64,000 nt of DNA. It comes from JAAYTY01 sp964569245. Lineage in GTDB: Bacteria; Fermentibacterota; Fermentibacteria; Fermentibacterales; Fermentibacteraceae. Made by a program: the position numbers and the translations under genes. The stretch is from contig CAZMTK010000004.1 of the NCBI GenBank assembly GCA_964569245.1, forward strand, positions 124,001 to 188,000. The letters run 5' to 3'. The notes below the pieces were generated by a model. The model made no database searches and had not been told where the DNA came from. It was given only the letters and a program-made list of their open reading frames with translations. The stretch's first letter is position 1. The number at the start of each line of letters is the position of its first letter. Shown here one piece after another: positions 7,609-16,180 of the stretch.

Positions 7609-8874
7609 TTGATCCGACCGGGGTTCCTCCTGCGGGTCCTCCGCCACAGGAACTACAGGCTCTACTTCTCTGGCCAGACAGTCTCGATGACAGGCACCTG
7701 GATGCAGAGGGTCGCCGAGGGCTGGCTCATCTACAGGCTCACCGGCTCGGCCCTCGCCCTGGGGACGGTGAGGTTCGCGGGACAGCTCCCCTCGCTCCTC
7801 CTGATGCCGCTCGCCGGAGTTCTGGCCGATCAAAGGAACAGGCACAGGATTCTCATAGCGACCCAGGCCGGAGCGATGGCGCAGGCGGCGCTTCTCTGCG
7901 TGCTGGTGCTGACGGGCTTCGCGACGGTGGAGCTCGTGGCCCTTCTCGCCTTCGCCGGAGGAGTCCTGTTCGCCGTGGAGGCGCCCGCCAGGCAGTCTTT
8001 CATGGTCCAGATAGTTCCCAGCAGAGAAGATCTGTCGAACGCAATCGCTCTCAACTCGGCGGTGTTCAACATGGCGAGGATAGCGGGGCCTTCGCTGGCA
8101 GGTCTTGTCGTAGCGGCTCTCGGAGAGGGCCCCGTCTTCGGCCTCAACTCGATCAGCTATCTTGCGGTCATAGCTGCGCTCCTGGTCATGAAGCCCGGGG
8201 CTCAGGAGGCGAGGCTGCCCCGCGGGAACGTCATGGGAAGCCTCGGACAGGGCCTGGCCTACTCCATGAGGACTCCCGCAGTGAGGGTCCTGCTCGCGGC
8301 GCTGGCCTTCCAGAGCGTCTTCTCGTTCAACTTCATCACGATAATGCCCGTATTCGCGCGGGAGGTCTTCGTCGGGGACGCCAGGACCCTCGGATTCCTA
8401 TTGGCATCGGTGGGGATGGGCGCGATCGCAGGGGCGGTCTTCGTCTCCTCCACTGCCAGTCCGAGGACCCTCTGGAAGTGGCTGCCCCTGTCATCCGCGA
8501 CGCTGTCGGCGGGGCTGGGCCTGTTCTCGCTCTCTCACACGCTCCTGGCCGGCCTCGCCGTCCTGCCCCTGGCCGGTTTCGGCATGATCACCTTCATGAC
8601 CTCCAGCAACACGATCCTGCAGCATCTGGTCCCTGACGACAAAAGGGGCAGGGTGCTGAGCCTGTACACCTTCTCGGTCATGGGCGCCATGCCCCTGGGG
8701 AGCCTGCTCTGGGGAGGGCTGGCAGAGGCATGGGGGGCGCATGCTGCGTCCTGGACGGGCTGCGCCGCCGCAGCCCTGGCATGCCTCGTCACGGCGAGGT
8801 CTGTCAGGGTCATCGAACCGTTCGAGGGGAGTGAAGCGACCGGGATCGCTGCATTCGCGCCCCCCCAGGAGTGA
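7609..8874 (+). CDS. MFS transporter, EntS-like (MFS_3) family
   Basis: This is a 421-residue membrane protein with about 12 hydrophobic segments. The opening RNYRLYFSGQTVSMTGTWMQ and the loop LADQRNRHRIL match the EntS-type branch of the major facilitator superfamily, which exports siderophores, drugs or lipids. I chose TTG 7609: no ATG precedes FLIRPGFLLRVLRHRNYRL, and a GGAG lies 8 nt upstream. The frame is open for 340 further codons upstream, but that part overlaps other genes and does not look like protein. A strong hairpin follows the stop. Confidence 0.85.
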   Translation: MIRPGFLLRVLRHRNYRLYFSGQTVSMTGTWMQRVAEGWLIYRLTGSALALGTVRFAGQLPSLLLMPLAGVLADQRNRHRILIATQAGAMAQAALLCVLVLTGFATVELVALLAFAGGVLFAVEAPARQSFMVQIVPSREDLSNAIALNSAVFNMARIAGPSLAGLVVAALGEGPVFGLNSISYLAVIAALLVMKPGAQEARLPRGNVMGSLGQGLAYSMRTPAVRVLLAALAFQSVFSFNFITIMPVFAREVFVGDARTLGFLLASVGMGAIAGAVFVSSTASPRTLWKWLPLSSATLSAGLGLFSLSHTLLAGLAVLPLAGFGMITFMTSSNTILQHLVPDDKRGRVLSLYTFSVMGAMPLGSLLWGGLAEAWGAHAASWTGCAAAALACLVTARSVRVIEPFEGSEATGIAAFAPPQE

Positions 8875-8876
8875 GT

Positions 8877-8901
8877 GCGGCTCCGGCAGGGCCGGAGCCG
8901 C
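8877..8901. terminator. Hairpin between convergent genes
   Basis: GCGGCTCCGGC (8877-8887) pairs perfectly with GCCGGAGCCGC (8891-8901) around a 3-nt loop, 3 nt after the MFS stop and 20 nt from the stop of the convergent lipoprotein gene. There is no long T-run, but its position suggests a bidirectional terminator. Confidence 0.7.
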
Positions 8902-8920
8902 TTCGCGAAGCTGACCTGAG

Positions 8921-9775
8921 CTAGACTCCTCTCGAGCGCGAGCCCTCGCTGCGGGACGGGGTCGCGGGAAAGGCAGGCTCGACACCTCCGGGGACCGGCG
9001 ACTTGGAGCCCTCCCCCGAGGCGTAGACCGAGAAGAAAGTGTTCAGATTGACCCTGTTGTCCTCGGACAGGACCGCCATCCCGGTGTGCGACGGCTCCAC
9101 GGATACCGTCAGGGCAGTCCGCTCCGAAAGGGCCAGCGTCCTGAGCAGATCGAGCTCCACCGGGAACAGGACTTCAATCCTGTAGGAGCCGTCCTCCATG
9201 GGCACCGGTACGAGCTCCGAGGCGTCCTCGATGCCGAACGAGGCGGCAGTCTCCCCGCCGCAGTCTATTCTGAGGATCTCGATGTCCCCGGAGGCGTCGG
9301 TCCAGCTGGAGTGGCTTTGGAACTTCAGCGAGAGGAAGTGCTCCCTCTCGCCCGTGGAGGTGTTTCTCCAGGTCTCCGGGTCGAGCTCGGCGGAGATGGA
9401 TGTTCCTCTGCCGTTGATCGTGTTTCCAAGAACCCTGTAGATGACCAGCGAGTCGATGGGTGCGACAACGGTCTCCAGTCGTGCGGTGCCGGGATGAAGC
9501 TCCGTGATGGACGACCATCTGCCGGGATGCCCGATCCCTCCGCCTCCGGGTCCCCCGGGAGGAACCGGCTCCGAGCCGCCTCCCGGCGGAGGAACCGGAG
9601 CGCTTCCGCCCGGGGGCGGCACCGGGGCCGCCACGGAATCGCCGGGGCTCTCGACGTACACGGTGTCCACCCTGGTCTTGTATCCGCCGGAGTAGTCGTA
9701 GATGTTCACAACGCTGGTGCACCCGGCGACCGCCGCCAGCAGGGCCGCCGCTGCCGCCAGAGCAGGCTTGATCAT
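8921..9775 (-). CDS. Lipoprotein with Pro/Gly-rich linker
   Basis: This is a 284-residue protein. MIKPALAAAAALLAAVAGC is a lipoprotein signal with Cys at 19. After the Cys come about 30 residues with a TRVDTVYV segment, then a low-complexity linker built of repeated PVPPPGG units (residues about 52-80), then a folded C-terminal domain with predicted beta strands. A GGGGG-rich binding site precedes ATG 9775. The domain resembles no family I can name. It is probably anchored in the outer membrane with the linker acting as a spacer. Confidence 0.75.
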   Translation of the reverse strand: MIKPALAAAAALLAAVAGCTSVVNIYDYSGGYKTRVDTVYVESPGDSVAAPVPPPGGSAPVPPPGGGSEPVPPGGPGGGGIGHPGRWSSITELHPGTARLETVVAPIDSLVIYRVLGNTINGRGTSISAELDPETWRNTSTGEREHFLSLKFQSHSSWTDASGDIEILRIDCGGETAASFGIEDASELVPVPMEDGSYRIEVLFPVELDLLRTLALSERTALTVSVEPSHTGMAVLSEDNRVNLNTFFSVYASGEGSKSPVPGGVEPAFPATPSRSEGSRSRGV

Positions 9776-10049
9776 TTGCCCCCTTCCTTCCACGCGCCGG
9801 GACCCACCCGGGTCTCGAAAGCTCCTACCCCTCACGCCCCGCTGGGTTTCAGCCTCAGGGCCGCCTCCCCGGCGCAGGCCGAGCAGCGCGGCGCCAGCTC
9901 TTCGGGAGTCCTGAGAGGGGCTGGGCCGGGGCATCGGCGGGCCTCACGCCGGAGGCATGGTCGAGCATGCGTCGCAGGGGCGCGGCTGGATCCTCCCTGG
10001 CTTCCGGTGGAGCCCGGGCTGCACGATGGGCCGCTGCTCCACTGCCCGG
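9776..10049. other. Gap without an assigned gene
   Basis: These 274 bases separate two minus-strand genes. One minus frame ends at 9832 with a cysteine-bearing stretch (EELAPRCSACAGEAAL) that looks protein-like, but it has no start codon or ribosome binding site of its own. I assign nothing here. Confidence 0.3.
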
Positions 10050-11345
10050 CTAGCGCGACCCTCCGTGCTCCACCAGCTCCCTGAATGCCTCGACCCTGAC
10101 TCTTATCTGCTCGATGTCCTGCTCGCTGTAGTCGGTGACTATCTTCAGCGACGGGATCGAGAGGTCGGCCAGGGCCTTGTCGAGGGCCCTGGCCTCGATG
10201 TCGTAGCCGTGGCAGTACTGCAGGACGCCGTGCAGGATGCCCGAGACTCCGAATTCGCCCGCCGTTCTCCTCACGTTGTCGAACCGCTCGCTGTTCGGCG
10301 AGAAGCAGGCGCAGTCGATGGAGAAGTACCTGTCGGCGATGGCCTCGTACATGGAGTCGAGGTCGCCCCTGCCCTCCTCCACCAGATCCCTGTAGTATCT
10401 GCTCCCGGTGCACGACTCGTCCGCCACGATGCGGAGACCGGACGTCTCGGCTACGAAGTGGATCTTGGAGTAGCCCATTGGCGAGGGGCTGCCGGCATAG
10501 AGTATGCGGGGGCCCGGCTTCTCGTACGCGCTCACGCCCCTGGTCGCCCTGGACTCGAGCTCCTTCTCCAGCCGGCCGGCGGCGGAAATGAAGGCGTCAA
10601 TGTCCATGCTGAGAGCTGTCTGCGAGACAAGGAGGGCGTCGAGTCCGCTGATGGGAGGCTCGGCCAGTATCCTGTACCCGTTGATCCTCTGCAGAGCCCT
10701 CCTCCTGTCGTTGACCTTCCTTATGGACAGAGCGAGGGCCTCCCTCTCGACCGGTCTTCCTGTGATCTTCTCCATCTCGCGCGCAAAGCGCTTCACCTCT
10801 GACAGCCAGAGATCCCTGTCCATGTCCGTCTTCTTCTGGGGAACCTCCAGCGAGGGGAATCCCAGAAGATCCCAGGCCTTCTTCTTGGCATCGCAGGTGG
10901 TCTCGCCCAGCGCGAACTCCTTCAGAGTCTTGTAGGGACAGGTGCCGCTGAAGGCCAGGCCGAACGTGGACCTCACGAGAGGGCAGATGTCACGGGGGAA
11001 CATCTTGTCGGCATAGTCCACGGACCACCCGGTCCCGCCGCAGAGCGGCATGGGAATGACGCCGACCGCCAGGGCGATCTCGTCGGGCACGTAGATGCAG
11101 AACGTCCCGATGGACTTCCCGCCCCTGCGCCTGTGTTCGACAATCTCGGCCACTCGTGAGCCGTGCGCGCCGTGTAGCGCGGCGTCGAACTCCGACATGG
11201 CGAGGGGTCTGTTCTTCCTGGAGAGGTGGGTGGTCCTGTGCACCCTCTCCATGGATTCGATCACCTGGTCGTGCAGCTCGAGGTTCATGCCCAGGTCGGA
11301 CCACATCTTGCGGTACATCGAGAGCGCCGGATCGGATGTGCTCAT
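10050..11345 (-). CDS. 2-hydroxyacyl-CoA dehydratase-type / double-cubane cluster protein
   Basis: This 431-residue protein belongs to the HgdB/BcrC/FldBC family. Conserved Cys residues lie in GTFCIYVPDE, DICPLVRSTFG, SGTCPYKT, ADESCTGSRYY, DCACFSPN and LQYCHGYD. Family members hold 4Fe-4S or double-cubane 8Fe-9S clusters and catalyse difficult low-potential reductions or dehydrations. As a single subunit with no second subunit next to it and no ATP-dependent activator visible nearby, it resembles double-cubane cluster proteins more than a true dehydratase. GGAGGAGGG precedes ATG 11345; the frame extends 32 codons upstream without a binding site. It would need anoxic conditions. Confidence 0.8.
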   Translation of the reverse strand: MSTSDPALSMYRKMWSDLGMNLELHDQVIESMERVHRTTHLSRKNRPLAMSEFDAALHGAHGSRVAEIVEHRRRGGKSIGTFCIYVPDEIALAVGVIPMPLCGGTGWSVDYADKMFPRDICPLVRSTFGLAFSGTCPYKTLKEFALGETTCDAKKKAWDLLGFPSLEVPQKKTDMDRDLWLSEVKRFAREMEKITGRPVEREALALSIRKVNDRRRALQRINGYRILAEPPISGLDALLVSQTALSMDIDAFISAAGRLEKELESRATRGVSAYEKPGPRILYAGSPSPMGYSKIHFVAETSGLRIVADESCTGSRYYRDLVEEGRGDLDSMYEAIADRYFSIDCACFSPNSERFDNVRRTAGEFGVSGILHGVLQYCHGYDIEARALDKALADLSIPSLKIVTDYSEQDIEQIRVRVEAFRELVEHGGSR

Positions 11346-11507
11346 CGTCCCTCCTCCGCGGCCCGGCGCCGCGAAGGGCTTCGGACCGCTCAGTTCATCA
11401 GTCCCATGGAGCCGTGACCCGGCTCCGCCGTGGAAGCTCACGCTCTGAGCGTTCTTATCATCACCATCCCTCCCGTCTCCGGCGGCGCGACCTCGCCGGC
11501 GGCCGTT

Positions 11508-14500
11508 TCATGCGCCCTCCATCCGCTTCAGGAGCAGCCGGGCCCTCCACGGAGAGTCGTTCTGCTCGAGCTGGGCCCTGCAGGCGCGTCGCGCGGTCTC
11601 GAGGCTCTCTTCAGATCCCCGTATCCTCCATCTGATGAAGGCGGCTTCGGAAACATATATCGGGCTTCTCGCAGCCGAGATGACTCCTTCCAGAAGGGCC
11701 ACCGCGGCCTCGGGATCCGCCGCGGCCTTCAGCTTCGCCTCGACGATGTCCATCTCGTCCGACAGCCTGGGATCCCCGAAGGCGAGCAGGCTCCTCGCCT
11801 CATCGAGGCTGGAGCGGGCCGAGTCGAAGTCGCCGGCATCGCACAGGGCATCGGCCAGGGTGATCAGGAACGAGCCCAGGTAGTGCGTCATGGCCTTCTC
11901 CCTGACTATGCGCACCGCCTTCTCGGCATTCTCCCGTGCCTCTTCCAGGAGCCCGAGGGGCTTGCAGTGCTCGGCCAGATTGATCCTGGCTATGGCCTCG
12001 TGCTGCACCGACCGCAGCTCTCCGGCCATTTTCACGGCCCGCCGGTAGAACTCCAGGGATTCCTCGAACCTGTCGCCGGAGGCGACTACGGTGCCGAGGT
12101 TGCCCAGGGCCATGCATTCGAGGAGTCTGTTGCCGGTCTCCGAGGATATGGCGAGCTGGAGCCTGAGGAGTTCCTCGGCGCTGTCGAACCTCCTGCTCGC
12201 CCTGTGTATGACGGCTATGTTTCCGAGGACCAGGGCTTCCAGGTTCCTCCTGCCGGTCTCCCTCGCTCCTGATAGCACCTCCTCGTAGCACTCGAGAGCG
12301 AGGTCGGTCCTGTCGATCTCGAGATAGTAGTTCCCCAGGCTGCCGATGGCCCGAAGCAGCTGCTCTCCGTCATCGCCCCTCCTGGCCAGGTCCACGCACT
12401 GCCGGTACAGCTCCGCCGCCCGCTCGACGTTGTCGGATTTCATCATTTCCGCGGCCTCGATGCTGGCGATCATTGAGCGGAGGGAGAAGTCCTCGTCGAG
12501 ATCCAGGTTCGCGGAGGCTTCGCGAAGGAGTCTGATTCCCCTGGTCTCCTCTCCCCTTTCGAGAAGAATCCTGGCGAGTCTGACCATGATCCTGGCCCGC
12601 ACTCTCGGAGCCAGCCCGCCGGACTCCTCCAGGGCCAGGCCGAGCTGTTCGACAGCCTCGTCCCACCTCGAGCATTCCGTCAGGAACTCGGCCATGCCTA
12701 GCCTGGCGCGCGCCCTTGCGGGGCCGGCTCCGAGCAGCGCAGTCAGCCTCGTGTAGCGCTCCACGGTCTCCGCTATCATGAAGTTCCCGGCAGAGAACGA
12801 GGCTGCGAGTTCGAGGTACCTGCATGCGCCGGGAATGTCTCCGGCTGCTTCCAGATGGAAGGCCAGGTCGGCGAAGTAGCGCCTGTCTCCGGGATGGCAC
12901 CTCTCTATGGATTCAGCCGCCTTCCTGTGCAGGTCGCGGAGCCTCGACCGAAGCTGCATCGAGTAGGCGGCGTCTCTCAGCATGGCATGCTTGAAGGCGA
13001 GTTCGCCATCCCCGGCGGCGTACCAGATCTCCTCCGAGGTTCCGCAGGAAGCCAGGGCGTCCACCGAACCGGCGCAGAGCATACCGGCCAGGACCTGGAT
13101 CTCGAACCGCCTGCCCAGCACGGCAGCGTGCTGGACCGCCGAGCGCAGACCCGGATCGAGCCCGTCCAGCCTGGCTATCAGCACGTTGCTGATTCCGGCC
13201 CTCGGGAGCGGCGCGCCGTCCCTCAGGTCGGTCATCCTGCCGGAGACGCATATGCATCCGTGCTCCTTCAGGAAGCTGCAGTACTGCTCGATGAAGAAAG
13301 GGCAGCCCTCGGAGTGCGAGTGGAGGAACGCGGCCAGCCTCGGGGATGGGCGGGCTCCCAGCAGCAGCTCGGCAAGACCGGCTGTCTCTTCCGGCGAGAG
13401 GGGGCCCAGCTTGAGGGTCAGGTCCGGTGGGCGGCCTGGCAGTGGGAGATCCGGGGCGGGGACATCCGGACGGGAAGTGAGTATCCAGAGCAGCGGCTCG
13501 CCCGCCAGGCCGTGCTGCAGCTCGCCCAGCAGCGCGGCGGAGTCGCCGTCTATCCACTGCACGTCCTCGAAGACAATCCCCCTCGAGCCTGTCAGCACCA
13601 GGGCCTCGAACAGCGTGATGACCGCACTCCTGATGCTCTCAGACCGCCCGCGCGGGTCCATTCTGTCGAAGGAGGCACCGGGCCACCTCAGCCCGAGAAG
13701 GGAGCCCAGGGGCTGCGCCGCTCTTTCGAGCCTTTCCGGCAGGTCGTCGGCGGCGCTGTCGAGTGCTGCGGGGAGGCGCCCCGCGAGACGGCACAGGTAC
13801 TCCTCGATGGATGCCCGTGCCGCTTCGGCTCCTGCGTTATCGGGGAGGCCCGCCTGACGCCCAAGGAATCCTGCAAAAGGGCCGAGGCTCTTCTGGAGAG
13901 TCCCGTCGCATTCGAGCAGGAGCGTCTCCGGCCCGCCCGAGACGGAGAGGAACTCCCCGACCAGCCGGGTCTTGCCCATGCCTGCCTCCCCGGACAGGTG
14001 CACGATGACGCCGCAGGCACGACTTCGCGAGGCTTCAGCAGAGCGCGAGAGCGCCTCCATCTCCGCGTGCCGGCCCACGAAGGGCCCTGCCGGCGCTGCG
14101 GCAGACCCGGAGGGGAGGCCGTACGGAGAGAGGACGGCTATCCTGCTGTCGCGCGAGATGCCCCTCAGCTTCATGTCGTCGGTCCGCACCGTCCGCAGGC
14201 CGGTGAGGCCCGAGAACCCCGGGCCGGCCAGGATTCTGCCCGACACCGCCCTGCTCATGAGCCTCGACGCGAGATTGACCGAGCTTCCCAGGACAGTATA
14301 GGTGCACTGGCTGCTGGAGCCGACGATCCCCGCGAAGACCGGTCCGGTCTCGACTCCGGCTCTCACACGCCCGCTGCATCCGGCGAAGACCTCCCTCATG
14401 AACCGGTCGGCCCTTGCGGCGTCGTCCTCGTGCGACACCGGTGCACCGAAGAACACCAGCAGGCTGAGGCCGGTCGGCTTCACCTCGACGCAGCCGAGGT

Positions 14501-15245
14501 ATCCCCCGAGCCTCTCGGAGAGGGACATGACGGACTGGACGAGCCCCGGCGGCGGGTCCGCGGACTGCGGGAGGTCGGGGCACAGGAACACGCTGGTCAC
14601 TGCCCTGAACTCGCCTGCCCCTTCGAGAGCCGCAGTGCGTTCAGAGGCGAAGCGGGACGGTGAAGTCCACGGCGGCGCGGGGGGAGGGGGCGGATCCGTC
14701 CCGGTCATCCTCCCTCCACGTGCGATCATGGTCGAGCCTGGCGAGCACGAGGCCTGGGCCATCGTGGCATCGTGGAGCGCAGGTCCCCTCATGAAATAAA
14801 GGCACCTGTCGGCTGAGCGGACGATCCCCCAGCCGATCTCGCCTTCGCAGACGCCGGCTTTCGCAGCGGTTCCCGCCTCTATGTCCTCGACCGGATATCT
14901 GAGCGCCTGGTGGATCCTCCTCGCGACAGACGCGGCGAAGTCCGCGGGACGGCCCGGGAAGACGCCGGTGATGGAATCGCCCGCGAAGCCTCCTACGAAC
15001 CCTCCGGAGCCGCAGATGATCTCCACCGCGCTCCCGAGGAGGCCGTTGATCTGGTTCGAGAGCTCCTCGGCGCCTTCGGCCCCCCGCAGGGCGAAGAGCT
15101 CGGTCAGGGCTGTGAATCCTGGGATGTCGAAGACGATGATCGAGCCGCCGAACGAGCCAGAGATGCGGCCCGACGCGGCCATCTCCTCCATGAATGGGGG
15201 CGCGAACGCTCTCACGGCCTTCGTGCGGCCCGTGGCGGCTGACAT
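11508..15245 (-). CDS. Soluble adenylyl cyclase-like protein: two cyclase domains, AAA ATPase, TPR
   Basis: This is a cytosolic protein of about 1245 residues. A first class III cyclase domain (residues about 30-180) keeps the metal Asp motifs FDIPGFT (about 37) and GFAGDSITGVF (about 88) but lacks the Asn/Arg pair. A second cyclase domain (about 210-360) has lost the second metal Asp (KPTGLSLLVFFGAP) yet keeps VNLASR (about 323). An ATPase with Walker A GEAGMGKTRL (about 420) and Walker B IVFEDVQWID (about 558) follows. The last 500 residues are TPR-like helices. This order matches eukaryotic soluble adenylyl cyclase. The start is uncertain: ATG 15245 is the first Met close to the domain, and no clear binding site is visible. 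Confidence 0.85.
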   Translation of the reverse strand: MSAATGRTKAVRAFAPPFMEEMAASGRISGSFGGSIIVFDIPGFTALTELFALRGAEGAEELSNQINGLLGSAVEIICGSGGFVGGFAGDSITGVFPGRPADFAASVARRIHQALRYPVEDIEAGTAAKAGVCEGEIGWGIVRSADRCLYFMRGPALHDATMAQASCSPGSTMIARGGRMTGTDPPPPPAPPWTSPSRFASERTAALEGAGEFRAVTSVFLCPDLPQSADPPPGLVQSVMSLSERLGGYLGCVEVKPTGLSLLVFFGAPVSHEDDAARADRFMREVFAGCSGRVRAGVETGPVFAGIVGSSSQCTYTVLGSSVNLASRLMSRAVSGRILAGPGFSGLTGLRTVRTDDMKLRGISRDSRIAVLSPYGLPSGSAAAPAGPFVGRHAEMEALSRSAEASRSRACGVIVHLSGEAGMGKTRLVGEFLSVSGGPETLLLECDGTLQKSLGPFAGFLGRQAGLPDNAGAEAARASIEEYLCRLAGRLPAALDSAADDLPERLERAAQPLGSLLGLRWPGASFDRMDPRGRSESIRSAVITLFEALVLTGSRGIVFEDVQWIDGDSAALLGELQHGLAGEPLLWILTSRPDVPAPDLPLPGRPPDLTLKLGPLSPEETAGLAELLLGARPSPRLAAFLHSHSEGCPFFIEQYCSFLKEHGCICVSGRMTDLRDGAPLPRAGISNVLIARLDGLDPGLRSAVQHAAVLGRRFEIQVLAGMLCAGSVDALASCGTSEEIWYAAGDGELAFKHAMLRDAAYSMQLRSRLRDLHRKAAESIERCHPGDRRYFADLAFHLEAAGDIPGACRYLELAASFSAGNFMIAETVERYTRLTALLGAGPARARARLGMAEFLTECSRWDEAVEQLGLALEESGGLAPRVRARIMVRLARILLERGEETRGIRLLREASANLDLDEDFSLRSMIASIEAAEMMKSDNVERAAELYRQCVDLARRGDDGEQLLRAIGSLGNYYLEIDRTDLALECYEEVLSGARETGRRNLEALVLGNIAVIHRASRRFDSAEELLRLQLAISSETGNRLLECMALGNLGTVVASGDRFEESLEFYRRAVKMAGELRSVQHEAIARINLAEHCKPLGLLEEARENAEKAVRIVREKAMTHYLGSFLITLADALCDAGDFDSARSSLDEARSLLAFGDPRLSDEMDIVEAKLKAAADPEAAVALLEGVISAARSPIYVSEAAFIRWRIRGSEESLETARRACRAQLEQNDSPWRARLLLKRMEGA

Positions 15246-15409
15246 GGCTGCATCTTGCCGCGAGCTCCCTGCGACTTCATCATCCGTTTCTGCCCGACGC
15301 GACTGGCACGCCGGCATGGCTGCCGGGCGGCCTTTGCGACGGGAATCTACGGCTCGTGCCGGGGCGATGTACAGGCGGAGCCGCGACATCAGACCCGAAG
15401 GGAGTGGAC

Positions 15410-16132
15410 ATGAAGACGACCCTTGCCTGCCTGCTTCTCCTTTCGCTCTCGGCATCCTCGCAGGATTCCTTCGAATCGCCGCGCTGGCTCTCGGTGACCG
15501 GATGGGGATACGTCGAAGCCCGACCCGACCAGGCGACCGTGACTTTCGGAGTCGAGACGACCGCGTACGACGCCGCCACCGCCGTGGAGAACGCGGCGGA
15601 CGCCATGGAGGCGGCCACGAGGGCGGCCGTAAGGGCAGGCGTGGACGAGGACGCGATCGTGACCACCTACTACAGCCTGTGGACCGAGGAGGAGTACGAC
15701 CCCGATACCTACGAGTACACGGGCGTGATGCTCAATCACGTCTCGCAGACCGTTGCAGCAGAAGTGCGAGATCTGGACGACATCGGAGATGTCATCGCAG
15801 CCGTCGTCTCGGCCGGAGCGAACAGCGTGAGCGGGGTGACTTTCCAGGTGGACGACCTTGAGGCGCTGAAGGAGGAGGCCCGTGTCGAGGCTGCCAGGGA
15901 CGCGAGGAGGAGGGCGGAGCAGCTCGCCACGGCGCTCGGACTGTCCCTCGGAGAGATCACCTCTGTGAGCGAGTACGACTACGGCTACGACAACTACTAC
16001 TACGACAGCGGCTACTCGGCCTCCAGCGTGAGCATGTATCCTGCGGGCGGCGGAGAGATGGCGGCGCCTTCGATAATGCCCGACATGCTGAAGATAAGCT
16101 CTTCGGTGAGCGTGACCTTCGAGATCAGGTAG
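15410..16132 (+). CDS. Periplasmic SIMPL (DUF541) domain protein
   Basis: This is a 240-residue protein with signal peptide MKTTLACLLLLSLSASSQ. The body is a SIMPL/DUF541 domain: VTGWGYVEARPDQATVTFGV at the N-terminus, then LKEEARVEAARDARRRAEQL, and a final ISSSVSVTFEIR strand. A Tyr-rich insert (YDYGYDNYYYDSGYS) lies near residue 190. Family members are periplasmic or outer-membrane associated proteins tied to stress; their mechanism is not established. AGGGAG lies 6 nt before ATG 15410. It is divergent from the cyclase gene, with 164 bp between the starts. Confidence 0.85.
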   Translation: MKTTLACLLLLSLSASSQDSFESPRWLSVTGWGYVEARPDQATVTFGVETTAYDAATAVENAADAMEAATRAAVRAGVDEDAIVTTYYSLWTEEEYDPDTYEYTGVMLNHVSQTVAAEVRDLDDIGDVIAAVVSAGANSVSGVTFQVDDLEALKEEARVEAARDARRRAEQLATALGLSLGEITSVSEYDYGYDNYYYDSGYSASSVSMYPAGGGEMAAPSIMPDMLKISSSVSVTFEIR

Positions 16133-16152
16133 CGGATTCGGGACGGTTCCAC

Positions 16153-16178
16153 GAGCGGCGCCTCGAGGGGCGCCGCTC
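16153..16178. terminator. Hairpin between convergent genes
   Basis: GAGCGGCGCC (16153-16162) pairs perfectly with GGCGCCGCTC (16169-16178) around a 6-nt loop, between the stops of the SIMPL gene (+) and the S9 peptidase gene (-). It is probably a bidirectional terminator. Confidence 0.7.
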
Positions 16179-16180
16179 GG

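Noticed and set aside
9504..9695. Repeated PPPGG coding units as a CRISPR-like or tandem repeat
   Set aside because: The repeats encode the Pro/Gly linker of the lipoprotein and vary in sequence; there are no spacers.
12855..14663. A 602-codon plus-strand frame opposite the cyclase gene
   Set aside because: It is a complement-strand shadow of the cyclase protein, whose domains are unmistakable.
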